DNA from: Syngnathus acus
Lineage: Eukaryota; Chordata; Actinopteri; Syngnathiformes; Syngnathidae
Assembly: GCF_901709675.1 (NCBI RefSeq)
Contig: NC_051103.1
Location: 7,983,501-8,047,500 of the forward strand
DNA: 64,000 bases
Direction of reading: 5' to 3'
A program made the translations under genes and the position numbers. The notes under the pieces are model-generated. The model was not told the origin of the DNA and searched no databases. It saw only the letters and a program-made list of their open reading frames with translations. Every line of letters starts with the position of its first letter. Within the stretch, counting starts at the first letter, position 1. This document shows, in pieces, positions 28,801-41,300 of the stretch.

Positions 28801-30344
28801 CTCCGTCCCTCCTCCCCCTTGTCCTCCTAGCCCGTGTGGAGTCGCTGAGTTATTTGGCCTGCAACGGTGGCGCGATTCCATGACTCAGGCAGCCAGTGAC
28901 ATCATTTGCGTGTGTGGAAATTGACACCTCTGACACATCATCGCCTTCGTCACAATATGAATCGGAGCTGAGTATGTCATAAGATTATCTGACAATGAGA
29001 ACGCCATAATGATTTTGCAGACCACTTCAAGGTTTTTATTCCATAATAGAACATGTCTAGAAAGGAATGTTGGGCTAATAATGAATGGGAAAGCACTGTG
29101 AGTTTTAAACTGCGTGACATTCAGCATAATTTGTGATGCCATCGCTGTCATTTCAGAGTCTTTAGACACTGTTCCAAACATTTTGGACACGGTGACCGTA
29201 CACAGGGTAATAATCAGGGAGTACGAGAGCAATACGTGTTGCAAAGCCGACGACTCGGCAAAGAAAGGTCAGACATAACTTTTGGGAGATCCTGAAAAGG
29301 TGGCAGAAGCTCAGTGTGGAATTTTCTGGACTGACACATTGCAAAATTTAGAGTTTCATTGGTATGGTTACACGTATTCTAAAATGGAGCTTTCCAAAAT
29401 GATTAAGATTTATTTATTTGTAAGATCCACATCTGTCTGATTTGGTAATGATTATATATCATTATCTACTTTCAAATAGTAAGCTTATCAGGGGCTTCAA
29501 GTTCCTGGTAAAAATCCACTATTCATTTTGCACGAATACTATCGAATTTTGTATTTTTTTTAGTTCTACGGTGTACATTATCCAAATGAATAGGATAATG
29601 ATTGCCTGTGAATTTATCCGTGACTGTTGGTGCTTTGTTTTGCATCTACTCCCCAAGGTTTGATTTAACCAGTCGACTGCTGAGATGTGAAAATTGCCAT
29701 CAACAATGAAGTCAAGGCGATTGTTTTTCCACCAAGCCGAATTAGCCGGGGCTTCACTCTCATATATAAACATAAAGAAACACGGCAGGCTGGGAAGGTG
29801 CACTTGGGTTAACAAGTACACAGACTGCACTTAAAGCAAAACAATACATCATCGTTTTTCCCCCTTTCGAACATCTGATGACAATTAAACATAGTCAGGG
29901 TGTCAAAAGCTACCTCGACTGTGTAACGGGTGAGCATGCAAACACATGTGACACACGTGCACGTATGAAACACACACATACAGACTCAGTCCTATAAATA
30001 AGTCTTTGGTATTGAAGGGTCAAGTGGAGTCCAGACCCGCAGATAGCAGGAATCAGTCTGTAGCCCTTGGCAACCTCTGGGTTCTGTTTTCGATCTGTCA
30101 ACCACTACCAATACTGTACCCAGATCAGATGACCATTTCTGGGACAATTTACATCTATCTCATAAGTGACGTGTGTGCTCATACCATTGCGTATATGTCC
30201 TGCGGGGTTGTGGGGAGGACAGGGTAGGTAGGGGCATACCAACAACAACATGGCTCTGTTTGACCATCATTGAAAGAAAGTATGTGCTGGCTGACAGTCC
30301 ATGTCAGTGACACAACACGGCCAAATATTTGGGTCTTTATATTG
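25826..30344. other. Non-coding, no gene seen
   Basis: No exon supported. The block at about 28,700-28,900 is clearly GC-richer than its surroundings and contains an AP-1-type TGACTCA (see findings). An AT-rich purine run lies near 27,735-27,810. Confidence 0.55.
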
Positions 30345-30400
30345 GCAGCACTGTGGACAAGTGGTTAGCACTGTCAACCCCACAAAGACATTTCTGGGTA
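30345..30400 (+). repeat. SINE head-like fragment
   Basis: The string GCAGCACTGTGGACAAGTGG followed by TTAGCACTGTC resembles the tRNA-derived head of the element seen inverted at 14,133-14,285. The remainder is not recognisable, so this is a truncated or very diverged copy. Confidence 0.5.
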
Positions 30401-33400
30401 GGGAGATTTCAGCTTGGGGGGGTTGCTTGTTCTCAACAAGTACTCGCAACACCTCCCACTGTCTCAAAACACGTACAGTTGAACCTCTCAATTCGAACTC
30501 TCGCTCATATGTCGGAACTATCTACCAAAGACAGTTCGCACATTCATGGTATTCAGGGAAAATATAAAACATTGAAAAAGAAAATTCAACATTTAATGTT
30601 AATCTAATTTAATTGGTCTCTGGAGTGTATGTAAGAAAACATTTGGAAAATCTTTTTAACTGCGTGACAATTCATTTCAGTCAATTGTATGAGGTGGATG
30701 TCTCTTTTATACGTATTAAAAAAAGAGCTCAAAGCCGACACGCACCATGTTTCATTTTATCCATAGTGTTTAACCCAATATTTTCAACTAATATTGACAC
30801 GCTTTATTTCAATTTCACCAATTTTTACTTAATTAGTTTCTCTTTATAATTCGTCAAGCGTGATAATCGAAATCAGATGAGAGCCGATTGCTCCACTAAA
30901 TGCGCCTTTCATCTGCTCCAGTTAGTCACGGGTACACACATTACCAACAACAAAGTAGACTTTAAGTTATTAAATTTCTGATCGAGAAAATTCAGGAATG
31001 CCGCGCAAAGCCGACACATAGCCTCTCGGTAATAGGCAGGTGTTAGGAGTTAAGCTATGGTGATGCGGGGCTCGTCTCTGAGCTTGAAGCCTCGCAGACG
31101 CGGACCCTCGCTCCTCCTTCGGCCGTGGCCCCTAGCCAGGGCCTGCAGACTCCATTTGAGTCAATTGCAAAAAGCAACCAAAAAAAACAAAACTAAACAA
31201 GCAAAAAACATAAAACAGTATCTCCCAGCTCTGTGTTTATGTACATGATGGGAGACAAGCTATCTCCCTCACAGAGCTCTTGCAGTGTTTGTGGATTCCA
31301 TTTGGAATTGGCGGCAGACATGCGGCGCTCGCGCCCAATGCAAGTGAAGGTGACCGAGCCACGGCCCAGATAAAGAAAGCAGCAAGATTTAAGAAGGGGG
31401 ACGGGACAGGAGGGGAGAGTCCTGGCTAAGCCTTAGTTCGGTTTTCTATCACTTTTGGTTTGGCTTTTCATGAAACATCTCTCTTCTGAAGCTCAGTTTA
31501 AAGACAGAGGAGAAACTGATGCTATCCTGGCTTTCCCACCTCTTTGCCTCAGCTCATAGAAAAATATAGCTGGTTTATTTTGCACGCGATGCCCTTGGCC
31601 TCTGTTTTCTATTTTTTTACGGTACTTCATTTTGTTTGCCTTCATAATTCCTCCATCCCCATCTTTTTCTTTCGGAACCGCCAGCTCGTATCGTGGGAAA
31701 AGCCCTCGGTTTTTCTGATAACACTGATTGAGTGCTGAGAAATGACGGAGTCACGCTCACGCTCGCTGATGACAAATACAAGTTCCATCAATCAATGTCA
31801 CGTGGCTTTGTAAATTGGCAAAAACTTAAGAAAATGACAAATGATGAAAAGAAAATTACACCAACTGAAAGGCAGGAATTTTTCAATGATCTAAGAAACT
31901 GTCTTTTTTTTTTTTTTGCTCCCAGGCTCTACAGTGGTATGATCCTGTCATGTCTGCTCATTTATGACAAATGTAAGGCAACGTCAACCAGTAAGCAACT
32001 CTCAACTCCCTTTAATTAGGCATAGGACAGTAAATCAATTAGCCAAATCAATGAGGCCGTTTTGTTGTTGTTGCTTGTGAGCCCTCATTCCGTCAATAAT
32101 CCACTCTCAAGTCACTGGTGAAAGGTGTGAAGTGGAAGCAGACAGGCAGGCAGGAAGAAGATAAACGGATAAAGAACTTCTAAGCCTTCCAGTTTCCTCT
32201 CAGACCATATTACAGGCATCTACGTATCACACTGGCTCCAATCAAAAAGTAGAGTGCCTACCGAGATTTGGTTGGCAGAGTGACACTTAGATGCCAGCGC
32301 TGCTTGAGAATAACTTCCATGTGGGCCCCTTATCAGCAAAGAAAAAACATGCCAGTATTTCATAATTCATTGGAACTGATTGGAACAACGTGACATTCCA
32401 AAACTGTGTTTGTAATTCTTGTGTTGAATCCAGATGTTAATGACATGATTTTTGTGCATAGTTTGAGCAAGTTATCTAAAACACAAGAAATCACAGAAAA
32501 CACAAAATGTCATTTAGTTGATCTAGATGTCTGTGCAGATGGCCAATAAACATTGTGGTGTGCGTGTGCATGTGTGTGTGTGTTGGCTAATACAAAGGCA
32601 TGTGTCATTTGCATCCAACTAGTAGCAGCAGGCACACTTATTATGTACGATCCATTCAAAATGTGCCTTTAAATCTCTCTATTTGACATATGATGATCAT
32701 TGGCTCTCTCTTTGTCTCGACCGGCCGGTCCAGGCGGTTCAGATGAGACTTGTCACGTCTGTTGACATAGGGCCCAATTAAAGGGGAGGATTAAGCCAGG
32801 GCTGGGTGACCTCTTTAGGAATCTCTCCAAAACACTGTGTGTACACTGTCAAAACCTCAGACAGACCTTCCCTTAAAGCACTTTCACCTGCTAATTAAAG
32901 ATGTCCATGAGTGCTCTAGTGTGCGTACACTAGTGGAGTGGAGTGTGTGTGCTTTCATTCACAGTCAATTGGAGACAAATGTCTGCGTCAGCGATAGATT
33001 TGTAGCCTTAGTAGCCTTTGTGTAAATATTTGAATTTTGTAGCATTGCATGGCTCTCTGGCGTACGCTCCGGCACACGTCAAGGCGCGGGCTCGTAGCAA
33101 ACGCATAGGGGGTTATTTATGCCACGAAATGATGACATGTTGCGGCGCTCCGGTCCATGCTCCTCGGCAACAAAGGCCAAGCAGTGTTTATGCCGGGAAG
33201 AGATTAAAACGGCTAGTAAAGAGCAGTGAGCTGGACAAAGCTCTCAATGCTCTGTGACTTATTAGTGCTGTGTCCCAGCGGTCTTTTACAGAATTTGTAC
33301 AAAAGGTCTGCAGGAAGATCACCCGAGGCAGTGAAGCTTAACATGTGGCCCAAGGGGCCAAAAAATAGTTGTTAAGCCATCCGCTTTGAGACTAACACTT

Positions 33401-34899
33401 GGAGGTTTAGGTAAATTAAAAACACTAATGTTGTCAAAACTGAGTGTGACTTTCTCTATAAAATCCAAATGATTAATCGGTTTAATCCATATCGAGAAAT
33501 ACATTTTTGTCTCCAAATCAATGAAAAAATATGTACATACCCCAATTCCAATGACTAGTGGACATCATTTGGTGTTTTTGATTGCAGTGCTGTCCGAGGG
33601 ATCAAAGGTCACAGACATTCCATGGTGGTTTTTGGCCCAGAGATTTGCCCAGTTTGTCTAAATCTTTTGATGATCTTATGGAGTGGATTTGATGAAATTT
33701 AAATTCCTTGAAAAGGTACATACTGTTTGTTCACACAGTGGTGAACCTCACCCCATGTATGTTTGTGAACAAGTGAGCTTTAGGGGGCGGGGCGTTGGTC
33801 TTTTGACTGAGACTCACCTGTTTCCAAATAAGCCGTTAGAAAGAAAAAAAAGTTTGCCCCTTTTTTTGCCTGCTTGAATGATAATATATGCGCAAAAAAG
33901 TTCAATCGTTAAATCTCAATTCAAAACGTAGGTTTGAAATGATTGTTAAACCATTATTTTTTTATTTACATTTGTCTTTTTTTTTTTTTTTTTTCCCAAA
34001 TGAGGATAAGATTTCAAAATAATGGAAACTCCAGTTACAAAGGAGAGAGTTTGTTAACCACGATGCTTTTGAAATATTGATCGACAGGCTGGTCTACAGT
34101 ATGCCGCCACTCATTAGAAAATCAATTCATATTGTTGTGTTATCATGACGTGAGTAATCTGGTAGCCCCCTAGAACAACAATGTCTTTTTTCATCACTCA
34201 AACAATCTTTCCTGTAAATGGTTTTTGTGTCAGTGGTTTATGTATTACATTGCATTCCAGCTTCAAATGGATAAACAAGCTCAGAGAAGGCCTTGGCATG
34301 ACCAACAGACGGACGGATCTTGTTGACGGATCGCTTAAAGAGGAGCGGGCAAGCAGCTTAGTTCTGCTCGGGCAAATATCTGGCCGGTATGTAGGAGCTG
34401 GGCGAAAGGGGGACTTGTTAAATACAGAGTGGAGCATCTGCATCCAACTGCTGATAAGATAATCCTGTAGCTCAGCTGCTGGGAGAATGACTAGACTGCC
34501 ACTTTTATTATACAATGCCACGAAACTTAACTTCAGCTATTCAAATTCAGTGCAAATTTAGAGCTACGATGAATTTTCCAACCGATGGCCTCTTGACGTG
34601 CCTTTATTCAACCTCTCTGTTCTGTTCCACTACTATTTTGCGTTCAAGAGTAATATCACAGCTGGATGCTTCTAGAAAAGATCGGAGGAAGCATGAAAAG
34701 TTGCCTTCTACACCAAAGACAAATTTTTTCCCCTGGTCTTAAAAATATTATTTCTGCCTATAAGTGTTTCAAACACTGGAAGTTTACTTGTGACAGGTCG
34801 AACTAATAATTTTCACTAAATGTACTCGTACATTTATACGTGTGTAGGTCTGATTCATAGAGAGTGTAAAAAGTTTTTGGAAAACTCAAGCTTGAACTT
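30401..34899. other. Non-coding upstream flank of myocd
   Basis: No exon supported. GC-richer blocks lie near 31,050-31,150 and 31,310-31,360. A (TG)n stretch is at about 32,555-32,582 and a poly-T run at about 33,977-33,994. Being the nearest few kilobases upstream of myocd, it may contain enhancers; this is inference only. Confidence 0.5.
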
Positions 34900-35376
34900 T
34901 TTCTGTGACTCTCCCTCTGCTCTCCCCTCCAATAACACACAGCAGGGCTGATAGGCAGATATATTTACACTGGTATCATGGGAGGAAGAAGTCATCAGCC
35001 AAACCCCGTCCAGCCTCCGGCTCCTCTTTAGCGCAACCCCCGGGCCGCCTAGCCCCTCCCAGAGCAGGGCATATCTCTGTGTGCTTCTCCTGACTCCGAG
35101 CTCAGAGCTCTCCGCTTAGATGGGACCAAAGCCTTAGCAAGACTCACACACTTCCACATCAATCCCCCGGGGGAGAGAAGGGGAGCGCTCGGAGATCCAT
35201 CCGCCGGCTGCTGTAAACACTGGCCACTTGAAATTTCTGCAAGGTCTGTAGACGAGATAGGCAGAGTCTACTCCGAATCATCTCAGTCTCGGGGTCCAGA
35301 AGACACCAAGACGGGCCCAGGTGTGCGTGACTGTACCTTGCAACTTTTGAACCCTGGAACTGTACTCTAAAGCATT
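34900..35376 (+). promoter_or_regulatory. myocd: myocd 5'UTR and probable proximal promoter
   Basis: The 480 bases before the myocd start codon are clearly GC-richer than the desert upstream, with CCCCCGGG-type words. I see no convincing TATA box at a fixed distance, so the transcription start is undetermined. A very short upstream frame (ATG at 35,120, stop at 35,135-35,137) would lie in the leader if transcription starts further upstream. Confidence 0.45.
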
Positions 35377-38300
35377 ATGACTCTTCTGGGCTCTGAACAC
35401 TCCATACTCATACGAAGCAAGTTTAGATCAGGTAAGGACTTGATGGTTTTACACACCTGTTCTTTTCGAGATTCTCTAGATCAACGTGTGTGCCTTTTGC
35501 AAGTGGTTTGCCTGTCAACACATCTACAGGCAACGGTGGACTCATTATGCCCTTTGCCTGTCCCCAAGAACGACTTGTGTTGACACTCACGATGTGCTCC
35601 TTAGCTCCGAGCGACAGGTGCTCGGAATAATCCCGCAGTCAAAAGTAAAAGGATGCTCAAAGAACTTTCAGTGGCTTGGATGTTTTCCAGTTGGGGAAAA
35701 ATGGGACATTCAAGAGTGGCGAGTGCACTTGTTGCACGTCAGCCGCTGAGAGAAACCAGTTACTTTGACACTCTGGCTGGGTGCATACTGATAAAGGAGA
35801 TTGGGTACTGCTGCAAGGTTGGAGGTTATCTTAATAAGGTTGAATTGGAAGCTAATGGTGCATGTATGTGGGTGAGTGGACCTGGTCTGTTGAGGTACTG
35901 ATTTAAATGGCCACTTACAACTTTTTTTGGAATCAGCAACATCAAAATTACATTTTGTCTTAAAGATTTATTTATCATTCACTGGAAAACAAAATGTCCA
36001 GAATGCAATGTGTAAAAAGCACTTCCTGGATTGTTAAATTGTGACTTGCCAAAATTTGAAGCGTTCATTTGAGGCCGCAAAATATTTTGCCAACAAACAA
36101 AAACAAACGGCGTACACGCCGGCAGCTCCTTACAGGAAGGGAAAACTGCAGTTTGATTTTTGTGTCATAAACAAAAAATAATGAAGATAAGCAGTAGCTT
36201 GTCAAAGATGGATGGATACTTTCCAAGATGTGATCTGAGCATGTGTTTGTGCACTCGACTTTGTGTACAGTACGTACGTACGTACGTACGTACGTATGTG
36301 TGCAACACTGCCACCTCCCTGAAGAAAATCAAACTGATGGTGGCACAGATAGAAGCTCATTTTGGTTTCCACAAAGCTCTTCTTTTTCAAAGTAAAGAAA
36401 CTTAATGCTGCACGTACTGAGATAACAAGAGCATGTGTCTGAAAAATGTAATTGCATTGGAGGAGTGGCGGACTAAATGGGGCTTTTCCTTTTATGCTGT
36501 TTAGAGTAGATTGGCAGGGTGGGAAATGACCCAGCGTGCTCAAGGGAACACGGGCGGGATGCTTCACTACAAACGTGATGTTCAGGTTGTGTGAGGAGCT
36601 AGCTGCCTTAATTTGTCACAGATGTGGAGACAGACGTCTTTATAAAGGTCATCTTACTCCAGATCGAATTGATGATACAGTCAGAATGGATTAAACTTGA
36701 CAAGGCTGAATTCATGAGTTGAAAAACTGTGCGTAAGTCGGGTAAAACTACTCGTAAATTCAACTGCGGTCAGGCACTTTTGGTTTTGCTTTTTCGTCAG
36801 GGTAGAAGCTGGCATTTTATCGAGGCATTTAGACTACCAATTTGCTGATCATTTTACAAGCCACATTATCAAAGCCATGGGAACTGTTGCTGCATGGTTG
36901 AATTTAAAAGATAAAGATCTGACTTTAAGTGTTCCCCGCGGACCGTCCAGTGTTTTGGGCGAGCGCGTAACGGACTGCTTCTCATGTTGCTTTGATTAGC
37001 GAGTCAAATAGCTGACTGATAAGGTGTCAAAAAAAATCCAACTGATGTCACAGGGTGTCCCCTACTGCCAAATCGACCGAGTTAGAAAAGCAGATCTTAC
37101 AAATAACAAATATTTCTATGGTCATGTCGCAGTTGTATTTTTAGTGATCCGGACTCTTTAAAAGTTGCTTCCTTCTCAATTATGATCAAGTGCGGACCTG
37201 AACATCACTAAAAAAAACAACAACCCAGCTGTTGACTTTGAGTCAATGTCAGTGAATCCGATCCATGGTTTTTCTGCAATGACCTGTTGACTCTTCTCCA
37301 TACTACCTCAGGCTTCCTTTCACAAATCTGCCAAAGATTGTCCGGCGTGCATCGGGATAAGATTGGCGAGTTTATATTCATGGGAATTCACGGCTATTGC
37401 TCTAAAATAAACAGTAACATTCGATTTAGGAATACCTGTTTATGAGAACGTATACAGTTGTGCTCGTACATCTCTCCTGAGCACATTTCTGTCTGCTTGA
37501 GGGGAAATTCTGGGAATTGATGTTGGAAATTCGACCTGCCTCATTAGCAATATTGACTTTGTGTGGAACTTCTTTCATTCCTACATTGTGCCTTTCTCAA
37601 ATCACAATCTCACCGCATGTAATTATCGTCACTTGACCACAGCCCGACCGGGCAAAGAGACGATTTATTTACACAATAAATCTGAAATGTTGTAAATATG
37701 GTATTGCGTTTGTGTACCGGGACACCCACATTGGAAAACAAATGTCGCTAAGAGAAAAAAGGGCTCATGCGCTCTCCATAACAATGAGGCAGCTGGTGTG
37801 TGTCTCACAAAGAATGATTAACTTTGAGACGAAGAGTTAAAATAAAATCATAGACGGTGCGGAGGCTTTTTGGGACAGAAAACACCTGTTCCCTTTCGCC
37901 GACTAAATATGTGCTGCTTTTGGAGAACATAGAACCAAACCCCAATGGGGGCCGTTTCCGTTCCGTGTTTTGGTCATCGCACATTCCGCAACTCCATCCT
38001 CTCTGTTATGATGCGGCTAACAGGTCATGACTTGTGTCACTGTAAACTAAAGCAGATGTCAGATGGAGAAGCTTAAGCGCTGCCACTTACATAACAGAGA
38101 TGCTTTACTGCAAATGCGTCGCGCTCGCTTACCTGTTGTACAGACTGACTTCAAATCCATATAAATGGGAGCAAAGCACCTGAAAGAGAAAATGACCCAA
38201 GAATGAGAGTCTGGAGAAAAGGAGGAACATTTCATACTTGTGTGTCACATCCAGGATGTCAGAAGACCTTCAGATAGCAGCAGGGAGGGAAACAAAGACA

Positions 38301-41300
38301 GAAAGGATAGCCACCGACCGACACAAGTCGACCGACAGACATGGGGGAGTCTTGATGTTTATGACCTTCTACTCCCACATAGACTCTTCTTGTACAATTC
38401 AACATACACACATGAAACATGCAGGAGTGTGCGCACACCCTCAGGACCACACACTGCTCAACAGATCTGTTTAAAGCCAGAAGCACTGTTTATCGCTGCC
38501 GACATCCTGCTCGCAGAAATATTTGTGAGCAAGCTGCTTTGTTTTTTTCTCCCTGTTTGCACAGAATACATACGTGTGTTCATTCCATCACGTTGCGTGA
38601 AATTCACATTTTCTGTCAAAATTACTTCGAAAACTAATCGATGATAAAATTCAACACATCAACAACTATTTTAGTAATCTGGTCATCGTTTATAGACCTT
38701 TATCGATATTCCCTAATGTGAGCCTATTCATAGTAATGATTTATTCATTTGTGTAGTCATCCATGTTTCTCTTTCGCGTTTAATCAAAAACACGATATTT
38801 GCAAACATCTGCTTTTACTTTGGAAAACAATCACCGCATCAGTACCAGAATTGATTTAAAAAAAAGTCATTGTTGATAAATAGTAAATGGGAAAAAAATC
38901 ATGCAAAATGAAACTTTACCTGATTATTCGATTAAACGATGGAATCATCAAAAGAATAATCAATTGTGAAAATGTAGCGTTCATTTCATCAGCAACGTGT
39001 CAGTGTAAAATAAACATGCATCATGCTTTGAATTCATGGAAGGCTAAGCAAATATCATTTCCCCTGCTTTTTTTTACTGTCCCTTTCATTTCACATCTTT
39101 ATTTCTTGCCTTCTGTTTGTCTTGGCTATCTGTCTGCCTGACTGTCATCATCCTCTTCCTCCCTCCCTCCCTCCTCCACCTTCAGTGCTACAGTTAAGAC
39201 TTCAGCAGAGGAGGACACGAGAGCAGCTGGCAGACCAAGGCATCATGCCTCGTGAGTAACACCCGCCAACACAGCTGCAGACGGACACATACACACATAC
39301 ACGCTCTTGAAAATAATATCCCGACATGGACTCTTGGTAGGCCCCTGCATCGTTCTTTGGTCTTTACATTGAAGACGATGAAACCGATCAGTGTGCCGAT
39401 ATAATATTTTTTTTTTATATTACCAATATTTACGGAGAGTAGCATTTTTATTTATTTATTTTTTTAATTTATTTCATAATTAAGGTAAAAAAAACATCCT
39501 TACACATAAAAAAATAAAACACAACTACACAACCCAAGAAAGGCTAAGAAATAACAACAAAATCGAAGTCCACAAATGTTTCAACATGGTCAATAAAGAT
39601 CAAAGTCCTGTGTATCCATATTAGTCTTTGGGGCCAAAACATAAACAACTTTTTAGAATGCCTCAGATTAATTTAAGATTTTTAAAATAAAAATAAAGGC
39701 TTCTTGTAATAGTATAATAGAGTTCAGTAAGACGATACAATGCTTCCATATTTAGCATCTTGGAGGGTTTTTCCAGCTAGCTTCTGCCATTCTGTGCATG
39801 CCGCAACAGCGTTGCATGCATGAAACTTCATTTTGGTTGTTGCTCCTTACAATTCTTGATTGTGCTGCTGATTCTTTATATTTTGCATGCTTGTTTTGTC
39901 TGCTTATACTTAAGCAACACAATAACTGGGATAGGTTGTGAATTTTTCATCTTATATATCGAAACTAATTCTTCCAAAAATCTTCACAGTACTAAATATT
40001 TTTCCTAATTCAAAGTGGATAAATAGTATTTTTATTCCACTAGCAGCTGGACTATGCAAAAACGGTGCCATTGCAGCGAGACAGCACGGCCAGTGAGTCA
40101 GCAGACAAGTGGCTGAATGACCACCGTGGAATGCTTTCATGTGGAGGACGCACTCAGTCCCACGTTGATATGCGACCACATTCGCATCGACCTTACCTGT
40201 TTACAACACTGCATTTCCGTACAGAGCGGCACCAAACGAGACCTGCCAAATATTGACTTAAATACTCGAATGTCACCTGAGACATAATGATGAGGACACG
40301 TAGACCCGACGGGATTGCCAAGTCTTCATCTTCATTGTATCTAAATTTGATGCTGACCTTTGGAAATACACACAATTAAGACTCGGTTGGCTTTGGTATG
40401 AAAGAACCCAAGGAGCTACAAATGTGGAAAGGACTCCTTCAAATGTATTCTTTCCAGTTGTCCTGATCTCGATTTTGTAGGATTTGTATTGTTGCGTCCA
40501 TATGATTTTCCCGTGTCTCAACATGACGGTTGAACTTCAAGCAAAGGATTTGTTGAACCATATCTTTGCCATCCCCAGATAAACGGTTGGTAAGTGTGCA
40601 AGGGAACAGAATCCAGAAGTCCGTCCGGCACTGTCCTATCAGGTTGCAGGAGGCTGTCACTGATAAGGCAGCGAGCGGAAATACAAATGGCTTTTTATCT
40701 ATTGATTACAGGAAAGTGGCATGAGTTTATTCCATTTCATTTTCGCCAGCCTTAAACCCAATGTGATGAAAGTTTTCAGAAGAGTGCTTGCCTGGCAGCA
40801 TTATTTTGGCCAGGTAGACGGACGGACATGGCACTGGGCACGGAGGGAACATCTGCTGTTTATTCGATTTAGCAAGCATCCCAATCTACCCCTTCGGACT
40901 GGTGTGTAAATCCTTTGTGGATGGAACGATTCCTGCCTAATGCACCATACGTTCGAGCTCTTAGTGTTGTGTTTACCTTTGACAAATACAGTCAAAAGGT
41001 ATATGTATTACAATGGCTTTCAAGTGTTTTAATTCGACTGGTGAATGTTTGAAAGTGTGTAAGCCAGCTTCAAACTCAGCGGATCATGTTGCAGTCTACC
41101 TATGTGGGCCAGTTTTGCAGTTGTTGAGCCGGTTTTTAGGCAGTTTGGTTACATTGTTTAAACAATGTTAAAACTCTGTGACATTAAATCAGGCCGGCTC
41201 GAGACAGGAGAGGTGTTTGGGACAGCAGGACAGACTCCATGGCTATAAACAGACGATGATGTCATCTTGACGCTGGGCAGCAAATGGCTTTTCAAAGTTA

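Noticed and set aside
36202-36567. 121-residue minus-strand frame rich in RTYV repeats
   Set aside because: It is created by the self-complementary (TACG)n microsatellite and lies in a myocd intron; both strands give the same artefact.
40579-40589. Splice-like micro-exon (ATAAACGGTTG between CCCCAG and GTAAGT) as the missing myocd exon
   Set aside because: It is 11 nt, which would shift the frame between two phase-1 exons, and it encodes none of the expected RPEL residues.
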